DNA of 64,000 nt from Schistocephalus solidus (lineage: Eukaryota > Platyhelminthes > Cestoda > Diphyllobothriidea > Diphyllobothriidae). Position 1 is the first letter of the stretch. The number at the start of each line of letters is the position of its first letter. Positions 22,571 to 34,574 of this stretch are shown here, in pieces. The notes beneath the pieces were generated by a model. The model worked only from the letters and a program-made list of their open reading frames with translations. It was not told the origin of the DNA and did no database searches. The DNA is taken from positions 1 through 64,000 of the forward strand of contig WEDG01002559.1 in NCBI GenBank assembly GCA_017591395.1. Direction: 5' to 3'. The position numbers and the translations under genes were made by a program.

Positions 22571-22689
22571 TAGGATCCTACGTAAATTTGCAAATTGGCT
22601 TTTAAAAATTCGAGATATTTCAGTCTTTGGCTGGAACTATTTTATTTTTTTTCTATGCGCCACTGAATTACGACGGGCGCGAGAGTCGA

Positions 22690-22870
22690 TGTTGACCATG
22701 TGCCCCCCCCAGCATGCTTGGCCTAAGACGGTGACATGCGCGTGAATTTAGTGATAGTAGACTAGCTTAGCATCTGTCGTACTCTGACCGCCCCTCGAAC
22801 CCAGAGACAGGACAATCTTGGAACGACCGAAGCGGTTTCAAGCGCGGTGAATGGTTAACTTAAACAATTT
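22690..22870 (+). mobile_element. Diverged fragment of the ~365-bp repeat
   Basis: GACGGTGACATGCGCGTGAA followed by TAGTGATAGTAGACT and a CAGAGACAGGACAATCTTGG-like segment matches the middle of the 10.2-11.6 kb units. Confidence 0.55.
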
Positions 22871-25800
22871 ATCTACGCGTGCTGCACGCGACCTGATCTA
22901 CATATGGTGGGCCAGGTATTCAAATAAACAAGAAAGTGGTTCCTCGGATCCCACAGAGCAGGAGTGCTATAGAGGCCATATTAAGAAACAACCATTTTAG
23001 CCAACTTCTCGGTCGTGGGAGGGCCGAGTTAGTCCGTCGGTGAAACCCATTCCAACCTATGGTTTTTAACGTACCGTAATAAGCTAGAAGCGTGATAGAT
23101 TATTTGCAGTGAGCAATGCACTAAATTACCGTAAAAATGGATTTGACTCCTTTCTCGTTCTCTCCCAAGGCCTTAGTGCTACACATAACGAAAAGCTGTG
23201 GAAATTCAGGTATTTGAGTAAAATTATGTAAAGCATATGAATATACTTTACCGGGGCTTTTCTCTACGTGGAAGAAGACTCCTGTTACCGTTCTACCTAT
23301 ATCATCGGCGATTTGACTACCCAATTTTGTCTTAAGGTTGCTTCAGGATTTTTGTTTCTAGTGTGTGTGTTTGTCAAACAGCAATGCCCTTCGGTTACTG
23401 TTGCTTATCACAACTGACTCGAAAGTGTACAACTAAGAAGATTTATCTTTTATTTCGATTTAATTCTTAGCAATGAACCTGTCAGAAATACTTTTACCGC
23501 GCAGCAAAATATAAGATTTTCTTCCTTGCAAAACTCTTGTTGGTCAGGGAATAAATTGAGAAAGAGAAATAATTGGCCTGAACAAATTATAATGCTGACG
23601 TTTCAAAGACGTTTTCCAGCCAACCACTTTTCGAAGCGTTCAATGCAGGAATTCGAACAGAATTGCAATCACGTACTGAGATATTCGGCCTTGTCTACAT
23701 TTTTTCTGCCTCCGCTCTCTGACAGAGGTTTGGTGGATTTGTCAGTTGATTACATTATTGCTTATTTCACTGAGAGTTGGTTGAAACTCTACAGAGGTTA
23801 TTTAGTCTCGGGGCTTACTTTCTCAGCCAATAATAGCCTCTGAAAATACAGAAAATAAATAGCTATTTGCAGAGCCTATGCGATCTGTGAATAAAAGTTT
23901 AGGCAATGTCTGCAGCATTCAAACTGTTCATGGCAGATTATATTTTAAAGTAATTCGAGCTGTTGGAAAAATTGCTCGGCAGCATTGACTTTCGTAACTC
24001 ATAAATGTTTTGCTTTTAAATAACTATCGGAATCCAAAAGAATCACAGGTTCAGCTTATTAATTTAAGGCCCATCTTGCGCCAGATGATTACCTTCTTAA
24101 GTTCGTAAGGTCGTCCAGTATGAAACGGCAAATTACATAATTCGGAAGCCTGACATTACACATGTAACAAAATTGCATTGTGTAATCAAGCTCAAACAAC
24201 CTCCTTTCGATAGGGTTCCAAAGAAAGAAAGCTGATTTTTAGGTTTAAACATCTCTTTGTAATTTAAAGTTCGCTCTTCCTCTCTCGATCCTTTTCTGCA
24301 AGTGATGCTTTACGCTTTGCGTATTGAACCATAATCTTCCTGCTTTCAAATTGATTTCCTGAACAAATTTAACTTGCTTTTTTACCGTGTTATGATGTAC
24401 AGACAGTAGTTGCTTGGTAATCTTGATTGTGGTGTCGTTAACTCCTGTTATTTTTACCTATTATATATTCTTTTTTTACAGGATTCTTGGTTTTTGAATT
24501 GACCAAGTGAGTGTTCCAGGATTTTCCGAAGTGCTAGAAATTGTTGCATAAGAGGATGCATTCATCGCCGACTTTTGAGAATTTTGTTGTAGCAAATCAG
24601 CGTCTCTAACGAAAAAATGGATGTAGATGGTCATTTAAGCAATCTTAATAAGGGTTTAAGCTAAGTAAGCATCGGTAAAATGCCTAATGGTCGGTTGCGC
24701 TAAGAGACCTGGGTGTTTGGCAATCTGCTAAGCTAATTGAACGCTTACTTTTGCTATCGAAAAAATTAATTGCAACGATTTTAATTCATAAACATTATTC
24801 GACAGGCCATTTAGTTTCTTTTACTGAGACGGGTTATTATTTCAGCTCTCATATCACAAAATGTGATATAATAACAAACGAAATTTGACTAGGGAGGTTT
24901 GTAAAATTCATCATTTTAACCTGACCTGTCAAAAGCGGACCGTCTTTTTTGCACTTGGAGCTGTCTGTCAAGAACAGATTATTCCAGCATCCACCTGTTG
25001 TAACGGACACAGCTGAGCAATTTAGTGGACCCACAACGGAAGAGCTCTACGAAATTCTTATCGAAATCCAATTGGTAAAATTCTGTTTAAATTAATGAAA
25101 CAGTACCATCATTTAATCAGATCTCTTTTGCCAGGGCTTCAGCGTTTGTAACCAGAACAAAAAAATCCGCATTATGTGCAAATCCAAACAAAACATAATT
25201 GGAATACGTACAATTCAAAATTAGGAGATTTAAGGAGATGTGTTTAGCAAATTAAGCCAACTAGCAGTTTGTGTGTTGTCTTCTCCTTCAAGGGATATTT
25301 TTCTTTTAAAATTTGGGTTAAAAAGCATGCACTGAAAACGACGAAAAAGCCTTGAATTCTGGAAAAAATATTAAAAAGCTCCAGAGCTCTGCCCAGCGCA
25401 TCGCCCAGTTTACTTCTGATCAATTACAGGCAAAAATGACACTCAGTGAGCGATCACATTAATCGCAGTTCTGAAATTCGCTCTGAGTTAGGAAGAATTA
25501 TACAAGTGGGTTTTACTACGGATTATTGTGCCGTTTTACTCCAAGACATTTTAAACACGCCATGATTCCAGCCTTTAAATTCACGTTTTTCCAGCCACCC
25601 GTGAAATTGACACTGGGTAAACAATTACCACTAAAGTAGTGGGATTCCCTAATTTATTTTCGATGCGCTAATAAATTCAAATGTATTTTTTTTAATTATG
25701 TATAAAATAACGTTTATTTTACCGATTCGGTAGCAAATAATGTCTGCAATTTTTCACTTAAGGCTAGGGTATCTGCCGATTTTAAAAAGTCCGCAATTAT

Positions 25801-27535
25801 GAGAATTTTGTAGATCGTGCAGTATCCATTCATATAGCATCGTATCCATGGGTTACTGATGCTCTTTGTGAAGTCTGCAACATAGTCCGCATCCATTTCA
25901 ACATTTAATGAGCTCCGTTTGGTATTTCCTTACTTGCGTGAATGTATGATTTTCGTTATTGGGAAAGTATAAGACTTGCAGTCGGAAAATCTCAAAGGCA
26001 AATAAAACGGCTGATCAAGCTCAGAATTTAACAGTAGATAAACAACTTTATAAAACAAAAATATGCGCTTCCTTTGAGCAGAAAATTTTAAGAAGACGTA
26101 ATTTGCTACCAAATGAGTATATGTATGGATATTTTAAGCATGTTTTCTACAAAATATATTTTGATTTATAAGATTATCGAAAAAAATAGAAAACTATGCA
26201 TAATAAATAAGCAGTCATTTTTTTACCCAGAAGGTGGCACCCTAGCCTGCTTGGAACATCTTAGGATTTTACCGCGCAATAATCAGCATCACAAACCCAC
26301 TTGTGCATTGTTAATCGAAAATTGAAAACGTCTTTGTGATTATAAATGATTGCTAAAGTGGAATTCATTTATTATCTTGGAGCATAATCCTAAGATATGT
26401 CAGATAGCCAAGGATGCTGCATTTTGAAGGAACGTCTGTTCGGCCTCTTCAAAAACCTCGTTCATTAAAACTGGTGACTTAATTAGTGTGCATTTCTTCT
26501 ACATATATTTGGTGTTCTTACTGATTCTAATATATATTATAGAAAATAAAGGCAAAAATAAACTTTTTTGTACTCATTTGATGGCAAAGCACGTCCTCTT
26601 CATATTTTTACGCGAATAACAGCTACCTTTTGGTTTTAAAAAAGTTTATAATTGTGACATAAATTTTACCCTTGTGCAATGTCCATACACATTGTATCAC
26701 AACTGTACGTTTATTACTGCACCTCAGGAACTATACGGTATAGTGCGCATCTGTTGTAAAATGGTATGAGCACTAGATGTTATCTCCTAAGTGACATACA
26801 GGAATTTACGTTATTCCGTCCAAAACGAATAAATCTTGTGGAATGTAGACCATAAACGCAAATTCAACGGCAGATTCGGCTGAAAAATATTAGGTAATAG
26901 GGACATTTTTAAAGCATAAACTTATTAAAGGGCACCGCAAATTCACGAGACAAACTGCACAATTCTCCAGTAGCCATTGTTTACTTAGTGAAGTTTTTTT
27001 CAGGAGGCGTCCCTTCAAAAGCAGACATCCTGATATATCTGAAATATCTTGGGATTATGCTCCAATCACATTAAAATTCCAGCTTAATAATAATTCCTAG
27101 TCTAAAAAGTATTTTAAAATGTTGGTTAACCTTGAATGAAATCAGTCACTGGTCGCATTTAAAATGTCATTTTTTAGCTAAACTGTTTTTTTATCACGGA
27201 AACCACATAAGCTGTGCGCAGTCTGAGTACCATATTGCACCGCAACTTAGGTAGTTTATGGCTCACCCAACTGCGATAAAGTGAGATAAACATCGATTTC
27301 CTAATTACGGGAGTGAGTATAAAGCATTTTTTTAACGCTGAAAAGATCCATTTACTGGCGTCTTTGGAAAAACCTCTGGTACGGTCAGGGCTCCATAGCC
27401 GAATACTGGAGAAAAATTGCTATTCAACGCCAATGAAGCAGGTTGTGATCGGCAGGGAATGTGGCGAAGAGCTGCTTTGATAAATCTGTTCTAGGGGATT
27501 TTGGTGGATTTGAGTAATTCATTAGACCCACTTGT
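22870..27535. other. AT-rich unique region
   Basis: Nearly 5 kb with no coding, RNA or repeat feature that I can support. One short perfect palindrome-like stretch, ATATCACAAAATGTGATAT, lies near 24850. Candidate exons could hide here, but nothing pairs a donor and an acceptor with a convincing frame. Confidence 0.4.
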
Positions 27536-27665
27536 GAAAAACTCAGCGGCCTCGGTAGGATTGGAACCCACGCCAACAAGGGGAAGGCTTTAGCGCAGCC
27601 AACGCTCTAGCCAACTGAGCTACGTGGCCCCACCAGGAGCCGTGAGTTTAATCACATTTGAGTCA
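27535..27665 (-). mobile_element. Second tRNA-derived SINE family, minus copy
   Basis: On the minus strand a tRNA-like head starts GGGGCCACGTAGCTCAGTTGG (A box at about 27630-27610) and has a B-box-like GGGTTCCAATCC (about 27566). The outer flanks GAGCCGTGAGTTTAATCACA and GACCCACTTGTGAAAAACTC are shared with the copy at 34.44-34.57 kb. That sharing argues for a dispersed SINE and against a single tRNA gene. It lacks the hammerhead segment of the other family. Confidence 0.65.
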
Positions 27666-27861
27666 AAGGAATCATTCTAATCTGCCATAATCCTCTCCCA
27701 ATTAATTGTGCCTGATAGTCATCTGGTGGATTCCAGGTTGATCGCTTAGGAACTCCTGCTTGAGCAGTCAGCTTACTGTTTCTGAATTGGTGAATTCCAT
27801 ACAATGCAGTAGGCTGCACGGGTAAGTTGACCCCAGGTTGATGTAACTCATGACTCTCTGT

Positions 27862-27975
27862 GAGACCTCGTAGTTCAGGTGGTTAAAATGTTGTCTGTTT
27901 GGAAGCCTTTCGCTTGCTGACTTGGTTTCGAATCATACCGAGGCCACCTAGTATTTGATGAGAGGGTCAATTGAT
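27862..27975 (+). mobile_element. Second tRNA-derived SINE family, degenerate plus copy
   Basis: GAGACCTCGTAGTTCAGGTGG is an A-box-like start and TTGGTTTCGAATCATACCGA a B-box-like segment. The ending CCGAGGCCACC matches the copy at 27.54 kb. The two copies lie about 200 bp apart in opposite orientation. Confidence 0.55.
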
Positions 27976-28194
27976 GGGAACAGGCACAAGCATGCTGACA
28001 CTGTTTAAGTTATTTACTAAAGTAGAAATACAAAGAAATACCAAATTTTCGTTTTATTTTAATAAAGCAGTGTAAAAACCTATTCGATTTGAGAAATAGA
28101 TAAGACACAAGAATAGGAACCCGCAGTAATACAGGGTTCCTTTTATCTCCTTTGCCTTCATCGGTAAGTTCATTTTATCTATAATATTAGCCAC

Positions 28195-28500
28195 TGGAAG
28201 TATGCTGGCGTGGCTCAAGAGTGAGCCCCAGGGCAGAACGGGACGATTGACTCTCATAAACGATCGGTGAGAGCCAATGTATCATTGTAAATCATCCGCA
28301 TCTAAAACGACCGGACAAAGAGATCACGCGTCGACGGGTAGAATTTTGAATTTCTAGCCCTTACGTCGCGGGTGCGATCCTCAATGTTACGACACCTGGG
28401 TTTGGGTATGGCTGTCTGGTGACGGTTAATAAGCCAGAAGTGCCGAGCCCCGTCTCTCTTGTCTTTGTCGGTCATACTCTCGTTCCTGGGATTTAACGTA
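28195..28500 (+). mobile_element. tRNA-headed hammerhead repeat, degenerate
   Basis: Order is tail (GAGTGAGCCCCAGGGCAG, about 28220), damaged tRNA-like head, then hammerhead segment (about 28405-28450: CTGGTGA, GGTTAATAAGCC, GAAG). Both core halves are altered, so the ribozyme should be dead. A fragment resembling the flank of the telomere-like-core element (GGGATTTAACGTAAGGTCAC, about 28488) follows. Confidence 0.65.
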
Positions 28501-28504
28501 AGGT

Positions 28505-30715
28505 CACCTGCTTTGCAGGGTTTTTCCTATTCCTCGGTTTTACCGAGAAATGGCTGTTTATATATAAAAGTTAGACTTGTACATTAAATGCTCAAAATTG
28601 ATTCCCCAGTTTTGTTTTGGACTTTGAGCATAATTTTTCGTTAGTTCTGCCATCAAATGTTTCATGCGCTTAAAGGAGTGTATGCTACTTAGGGTCTAAG
28701 ATAAAGTGCACGTTTGGTGGAAAAGTCTACCAGCACTCTTGATCGCCCTTCCGGTTCCGGTTATTTTGTCAAGAAGAAAGGTTGATCTTTGCAAAGGCAT
28801 ATCAAGGCAGGGAAGAAAACAATAATGTACAATATGTTACGTTACTCCTGAAACGTGATTACGGAGACTGAGTTTATCATTTTTAAGCAGCAGGTCAATT
28901 CAGTTCACGCAGATAGCTATGCAATGTTGTCCATATTCCTGTTAAACTTCCCAAAATGAAGTAGATAATTGAAGAGAGTTGATCTGTGTTTCTCGGTGCC
29001 ACAAGTCTTTCGATCCCATAAAATAGTGCAAAATTGTTGCTCAAAAGCTTCTATAATAATTTAACGATTCGAGTTAACTACTGTTGTTGACTTGAGGGTG
29101 GGAGGCCATTCGGACCAGCGTCATGCACTCTTGATGAACTCTGTCCCCTGGTGAATTTTCCCTGGCTTTATAGGCAAAACAATTAATTAAAATTAAATAG
29201 ATCAATGCTTCAATGTAAAGGGCAAAATTCAGCGAGGAATTTGGATTATTGGATGAAAACATAAAGCTCATATGAGGCCTACCGCTTATGAAACGTCTCC
29301 TTCTTCAAAAACCCTACTGGCTTAATTACGTTCTCCTTCATGCACTTTAAGCCTCCCTGCCGCAGTCAACGGCCTTGCGGACGATGACTCAACTCCAAAC
29401 CGGGAATGACTCATTCCCGAGCTACTGCACGGGCTGGTTCCGCAGAACTTTATCAGGTGAATAATGATGAGCTCGAGAGACAAGCGTATTTGCAGGCCAT
29501 CGGAATGTCAAAGACCGGCATTATCCCGGCTCGCAATTGTCTACAAGTTGCTAAGCCCTTAACCGCATTTCATAAGATTGGTTGGTCGCTACGAGGATAG
29601 GGGTGATTGCGAATGTGCTCTCAAAAACAGCCAACCAATGAGGATATGAGAACAAACCAGGTCAATACTTCTCCAACGAGACAGAACCTTTCATTTGTCA
29701 GAATCCTTGCACACCTATACTCGGCATGTAAGATGTGTACCCTTTTTCAATAGAAAATCGAGACTCCGAATGGTGGAAGCGTCGCTCTCTACAGTGCACT
29801 GTTTAATGGAGTCATGTAACTTACACCAACGAATGACAATTCAGTTTAAAATATCGAGACGGATGAAACACATATTTGAGAACAACCAGCAAAAAGTCTG
29901 GGGTGAAACGCTAACATTTCCTTGCCCAGGATGGTGGGTATTTATAGTAAGACCCAATATTGGGACAAATTAAAAAAATAACCTCGTGATTCTGTATATA
30001 ACTTTTACTGGTAAATAATATCTTGCGATAATGAGAAAATATCCATTGCACTTTCAATAGGACTGAATAAGTCTGTTTTACAGAATAGTAATCTAGGCCC
30101 TCACCGAAGGAGAATTTCTAAATTCATGGGGAAGACAGAATGCAAACTCCTTCGTGGTCAGCATACTCATTAGACTTAAATTGGACAAAAGACAAACAAT
30201 CAACCAGGCGAAGTTTCAGTCGGAGTTCAAATAACTGAAAGCTGTTGTGAGCCACGCTTTGGGCAAAAGATCAATTACGTTTGTCAAATAACTAATCGGA
30301 GATTTGGTAAGCGGCAGCATTCAGCGGTTGACATAAAAAATTCGAATGTAGCGGGGTATGTACGGGATAAGTAGGGTCGTTGCGAGTCTTTTTCTCCTTC
30401 GAGTTTGGTTTTTAAACTAAGAGATTTTTTCCTTCAGATGTTAACGTGCGGAGTCACGAGCTTGAGCAAATTTGAAGCGGTGGACATTTTTTGCGGCATG
30501 TGTAAACGAATACGACAGTCTTATCTATCCAGCCATATTTCCTAATAATGCACTTCGAAGAGCTTAATGAGCTTTCGGTAACCGCCTTCAATAACTGAGC
30601 GCGAAAGTTTTTAGTAAATTGCTTTGAAAGGTCTAAGATGTTAGAAACGGCTTCTGGTATCTCAGGTCACGCTGACAAACATAAAAAACGGATAAATGTG
30701 GGCGTTAATTGCACA
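28505..30715. other. Unassigned non-coding stretch
   Basis: No recognisable gene or repeat. Frames up to about 90 codons occur without family signature. Confidence 0.4.
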
Positions 30716-30719
30716 GAAA

Positions 30720-31143
30720 GTATTGGGGACCCCGCCGACGGCGCACACGGCACACGTCCATCAGAATTCGCACCAGAGTTCAAAAGCTAGGACGATCTAG
30801 CAGGCGTGCCATTGGTTAACAGAGCCGGAGCTATCAGTGCTTTCTGCTCTGCGCCTGCGCTCCTCCAATCAGCATGCAACAATGGTCCTATAACCTGGAC
30901 TCTGAACGTTGGTTGGCTTGATGCATGAATGACATGAGCGACTGAAGCGCGTAGCGGGGCGCAGCAACGTGCGTGTGCGGCGTACGGTGTAGTGCAGCGG
31001 GTTTTCAGCGGTTCGCGCTACACCCGCCCGTGCCTCTGTTCCTTCGGTGGGGACATTGCCAGCTGTCCAGTCTGCTCATTGTCTCCGGCCCTGAGTGTTT
31101 TGTCCCTTTATATTCGAAGGAGGAGTTACCGGATTGACAGAGG
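30720..31143 (+). promoter_or_regulatory. CpG-rich segment with CCAAT-type motifs and a splice donor; candidate promoter and first exon
   Basis: This segment is much richer in C, G and CpG than its AT-rich surroundings. It carries an inverted CCAAT motif (CCATTGGTT, about 30810) and a direct one (CCAATCAGC, about 30866). It ends at a strong donor, GACAGAG followed by GTGAGT (intron start 31143). It could be a promoter with a 5' exon, whose 66-codon frame at 30992-31192 reads through the donor. It could instead be a solo long terminal repeat, since I see no downstream partner exon. I found no target-site duplication. Confidence 0.3.
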
Positions 31144-31144
31144 T

Positions 31145-33250
31145 GAGTGCTGCCTTTATTTCAATTCCCATCCCTCTGCAACGGCCGTTTGACATCGATG
31201 TTGTCCACCGGAGACTGACGCGTTAATTTTTGAGCCAAATGTATGGGCTTTCCTTAGTTTGACATGCCACCTTCAACAGTTGGTGGCCCCAGACCGCTGC
31301 AGGTCTTATTATTCGTAGGCCAGCTGACCTGCTGCATTTACTGTATCAGTCAGTGTAGTGCTACATCTGTCGTGCTTGAGGTTTTTTGTATGACCCTCTG
31401 AGACTCCTTCGGAGCCTTATTGCCTGTGTTTCCTAGGACGAGCTTGGATTATCTTCCTGCCCACCCTCTCAGTATCTGAGCCCATTCGTCCCCTTAGGGC
31501 TTGAAGTTGATGTCTTCGGTTACCTACGTGAGTCCTATCACGAATAACTTGTCTTCCAGCAGTCCTCCATGTCCCTGAGACCCTAGAGTTGCCTGGTCCT
31601 GTGTTTCGGGCAACTCTGATGTCCCGGGCTATGAGAAACTGCCGAGCGTCGTCTTAATCTTGCCATAATAACACGCTGCTGTAATCTTTCGATTATTTTA
31701 TTGTTCACTTTCGTCATTAGTGTATTTCCTGGCATAATGTTCGCAATCGGGTATCACTAGCTGCTCTGTACCTTTCACAGTTCCTTTGGAGCATCTGTAG
31801 GCTGGATTTTAGGTCCTACTCAGCTTTCATTAAGGCTCTCCAGTCGATGTCAAATTCCTCGATAGCAGAGGCCTATATTAATAAAATGCAAATCTTGTTG
31901 GCAACCAAATCAGCGCAATCATTGCTGCATTAGAGAGTTAGGTCACTAACCCGCCATTATATCCTGTTTGCGCTTTTCCCATGTTATCTAGATTTTTCCT
32001 TTCCTATCCGTTTATTCGCTGCAGATTTTAGTTGATACGTCTATAATTCAGTTAAACGTGCCTTACTTCGTTGATCTATGGAAAATAGTGCGAGTTCGTC
32101 CCGTGTTCCTATGCATCCATTAAGTCGTTGCTGATTATGGTTGATAATTCGGTGCTTCATTTGATCTCGAAAAATGCAGGAGGACGTTCAAGAAAATTGT
32201 GTTTGTGTTCGCGGGCATCTTGGCAGCTTCCCGGAGAGATTGAGGTCTATTATTGTTAAGTTAAGTATATTTGGGTTGGTCCCTAAGAACAGGAGTTTAT
32301 CTGTACAGGTTTTCTGGGTGCACAAATTGGAATGAAAAGACCAAAAGCTTAATTTAAGGACCGTTTAATTAGTTCGGTTTTGCCTCCTGTATCGAATACC
32401 AATCCTGTGGTCAGGTCACACTTTGTATGCCAGTGCGAGTTTGATGCATATGTTAAGGAATGTTAATCCTCCTCTCTACACCTCCCTCACTTCGTAAGTG
32501 ATTTTGATGGGGGCTCGTCTGACCACCCACCTCACCGCAAAATTTAAGGATGGTTTTGTTCCATGCTATGGATAATACCGAATGATAGCGGGCCACACCG
32601 TTAAACGGGACTTATCTACTCAAGTATAAACGGTCTATGTGATGGATACGATAGAGAAAATTTCCCTTTTTCCTGTAATTGATTCACTGTGCACATCCTG
32701 GTCACTGTTTGATGTGCGATGCCGGTATTAACGTCTCGACCGATACCTCCTGTGGCCTCCAAAAGTGGCTATAATGTGGGAAAATACGTGCATATGTCCG
32801 AGGTCCGTTATCATTGTTTACTTGCTACCTACGAGGCCGTAGGTATCTTGTAATTACAGTATTAGGGGAGCCATTTTTTCTTTATTGCCCAGAGGGCGGG
32901 TTTCGGCAATCTTTTGCCTTTTTCCGTACTTAAATATGTAAGTATTTTCCTGTCCCCTGCCTCAATGCAGCATTTCGTGCTCCAGCCAGTGGTTGATAAT
33001 ATAAAAGCTGTGCTCGTAACCTTTCGATATGAATCTTTTGTCAGCTAATGATTGTCAAAGAATGGGAGCTTCCATCGCATCACACCCCTTCCGATGGTTA
33101 CTGTTTGGAATTACGCTCTATTGTGATTGCGAATTTCTAGCAGGCAAGGTGTTTATCGGACACTGAGCCCGAGTTCACTGAATTGCAACAGATCAGGACC
33201 TCCATGCGAAGTTATCGTGAAAATATTATTGACACACTGCACTCGCTTGG
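31145..33250. other. Unassigned stretch, possibly intronic
   Basis: T-rich sequence following the donor at 31143. I could not identify a partner acceptor with a supported coding frame. Confidence 0.35.
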
Positions 33251-33252
33251 GT

Positions 33253-33813
33253 AAGGATGCCTTGTATGGCCACTTAATCAGGACATGGGAACCCTAACCA
33301 CTCGCACTGCATGTTGCTTTGTGTCCAATTACTGGGAACTTAGTTTCAGAGTTAAGATGAGGGTACTTACTACGTCCAGGGTTAGGTTTAAGGTTAGTGT
33401 TAGGGTCGGAGTTAGAGTTAGGGTCAGGAGTACGTTAATGGTTAGGGTTTGGGTTGATGAAAACTTAGGGTGTACGTTTGGAGTAGGGCTAGGGTCAATA
33501 TTAAGGTTACAGTTTATTTTTAAATTATGGTTAAAGTTAGGGTTAAGCCACGGGATTATCCACCAGAAAGCACGTAGGGAATGCTTAGCGACTCACTGGT
33601 GAGCCGGACCCCTCGTAGCTGTGGTAAACAGCGGCCGATTACCGGCGAAACACGTGTCAGGGCTTTTAGCTAGTAACTGTGCTGTGAGTATAGTTCCACC
33701 TATGACCACTAAATATTATTGCCCTTCCGAAATTTATCACAAGACCCCTATGTTAGGTGGGTGGGGCGTTCCTTTTCCCATGCCCTGATTAGCCGGGCAT
33801 ACAAGGCATCCTT
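33253..33813. mobile_element. Inverted-repeat (MITE-like) element with telomere-like core
   Basis: The 39-bp left end (33253-33291, AAGGATGCCTTGTATGGCC...) is the inverted complement of the right end (33775-33813, ...GGCATACAAGGCATCCTT) with about 5 mismatches. The outermost bases can be read as AGGATGCC...GGCATCCT flanked by TA on both sides, as after Tc1/mariner-type insertion. Inside are degenerate TTAGGG-like repeats (33357-33545) and a hammerhead-like segment (33588-33680). There is no coding capacity. Related elements lie at 50.52-50.93 and 61.18-61.49 kb. Confidence 0.7.
33588..33680 (+). other. Degenerate hammerhead-like segment related to the ~360-bp satellite
   Basis: CTGGTGA (33596-33602), GCCGG/CCGGC stem II (33603-33607 with 33642-33646), GAAA (33647-33650), CACGTG and GTC (to 33658), then AGGGCTTTTAGCTAGTA, match the minus strand of the 1.4-8.1 kb units closely. 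The core A6 is G and stem I is weak, so I do not expect activity. Stem II keeps full pairing with a different sequence from the satellite (GCCGG/CCGGC against GCCGA/TCGGC), a compensatory difference. Confidence 0.6.
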
Positions 33814-34074
33814 AATCTCATTTGCCCTAGTAGTAAAGTTTTTCCTACCCACTGCCTTCACATGCTTGGGGGTCTTTCGCCTTAATCAGCCTTACTGACT
33901 TTGAAAGTTGGACGAGAACAGCACGTCAGTGTGACTATGGCAAACGTTGGTCCATGGCTTCACGCCACGTCAGCTACTGCGCTCTATCCTCTGCAGTCAG
34001 CTTCACACAATTTTCCATTGGTAAATGACGTGAAACTGTGGACAAAGAGGCCAGTCTAGCTTGCGTTCCGCGCT

Positions 34075-34077
<3 letters not shown>

Positions 34078-34107
<30 letters not shown>
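34078..34107. repeat. (CT)n microsatellite, ~30 bp
   Basis: Pure CT run. Confidence 0.95.
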
Positions 34108-34110
<3 letters not shown>

Positions 34111-34439
34111 ATGATACTTTTACTATCTTGGCTTGGAGGATTTTCAACTGAGGGAACAACTGGGTGTCTCCGAATTGAGTGCTACGCTACAATGGATCCT
34201 TAATGTGACTTTCATATCATCTGCCACCTAAGTGAGATCTAAACTTTGCCGAAAAGTTAATTTCTGCGGGGCACGCATAAATAACGACTTAACACAGCAA
34301 GTTTGTTTAATCTCATTTCCCGTCTGCTTACATCGAACTTGCCACAGCTATGGGAGGGAAAGAGTGAACTAGAAGCTGTAAGCGGTATCCTCATAAGGGT
34401 TCAAGAGAGGGCATTTTTTGTCCTTGAGGTATTCCATTT

Positions 34440-34572
34440 GACCCACTTAGGAAAACCTCGGTAGGATTGGAACCTACGCCAGCAAGTCAAAAGCTTTAGT
34501 ACAGTCAACACTCCAGTCAACTGAGCTTTGAGACCCAACTGGGAGCCGTGAGTTTAATCACACTTGGGGTAT
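34440..34572 (-). mobile_element. Second tRNA-derived SINE family, minus copy
   Basis: Shares CCTCGGTAGGATTGGAACC, CAACTGAGCT and the outer flank GGGAGCCGTGAGTTTAATCA with 27.54-27.66 kb. The A-box region is more decayed here. Confidence 0.65.
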
Positions 34573-34574
34573 TT

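Noticed and set aside
33357..33545. True chromosome-end telomere
   Set aside because: The TTAGGG-like words are degenerate, short and enclosed by inverted repeats, with ordinary sequence on both sides.
33588..33680. Active hammerhead ribozyme
   Set aside because: The core reads CTGGTGA in place of CTGANGA and stem I is weak, so I list it only as a degenerate relative.
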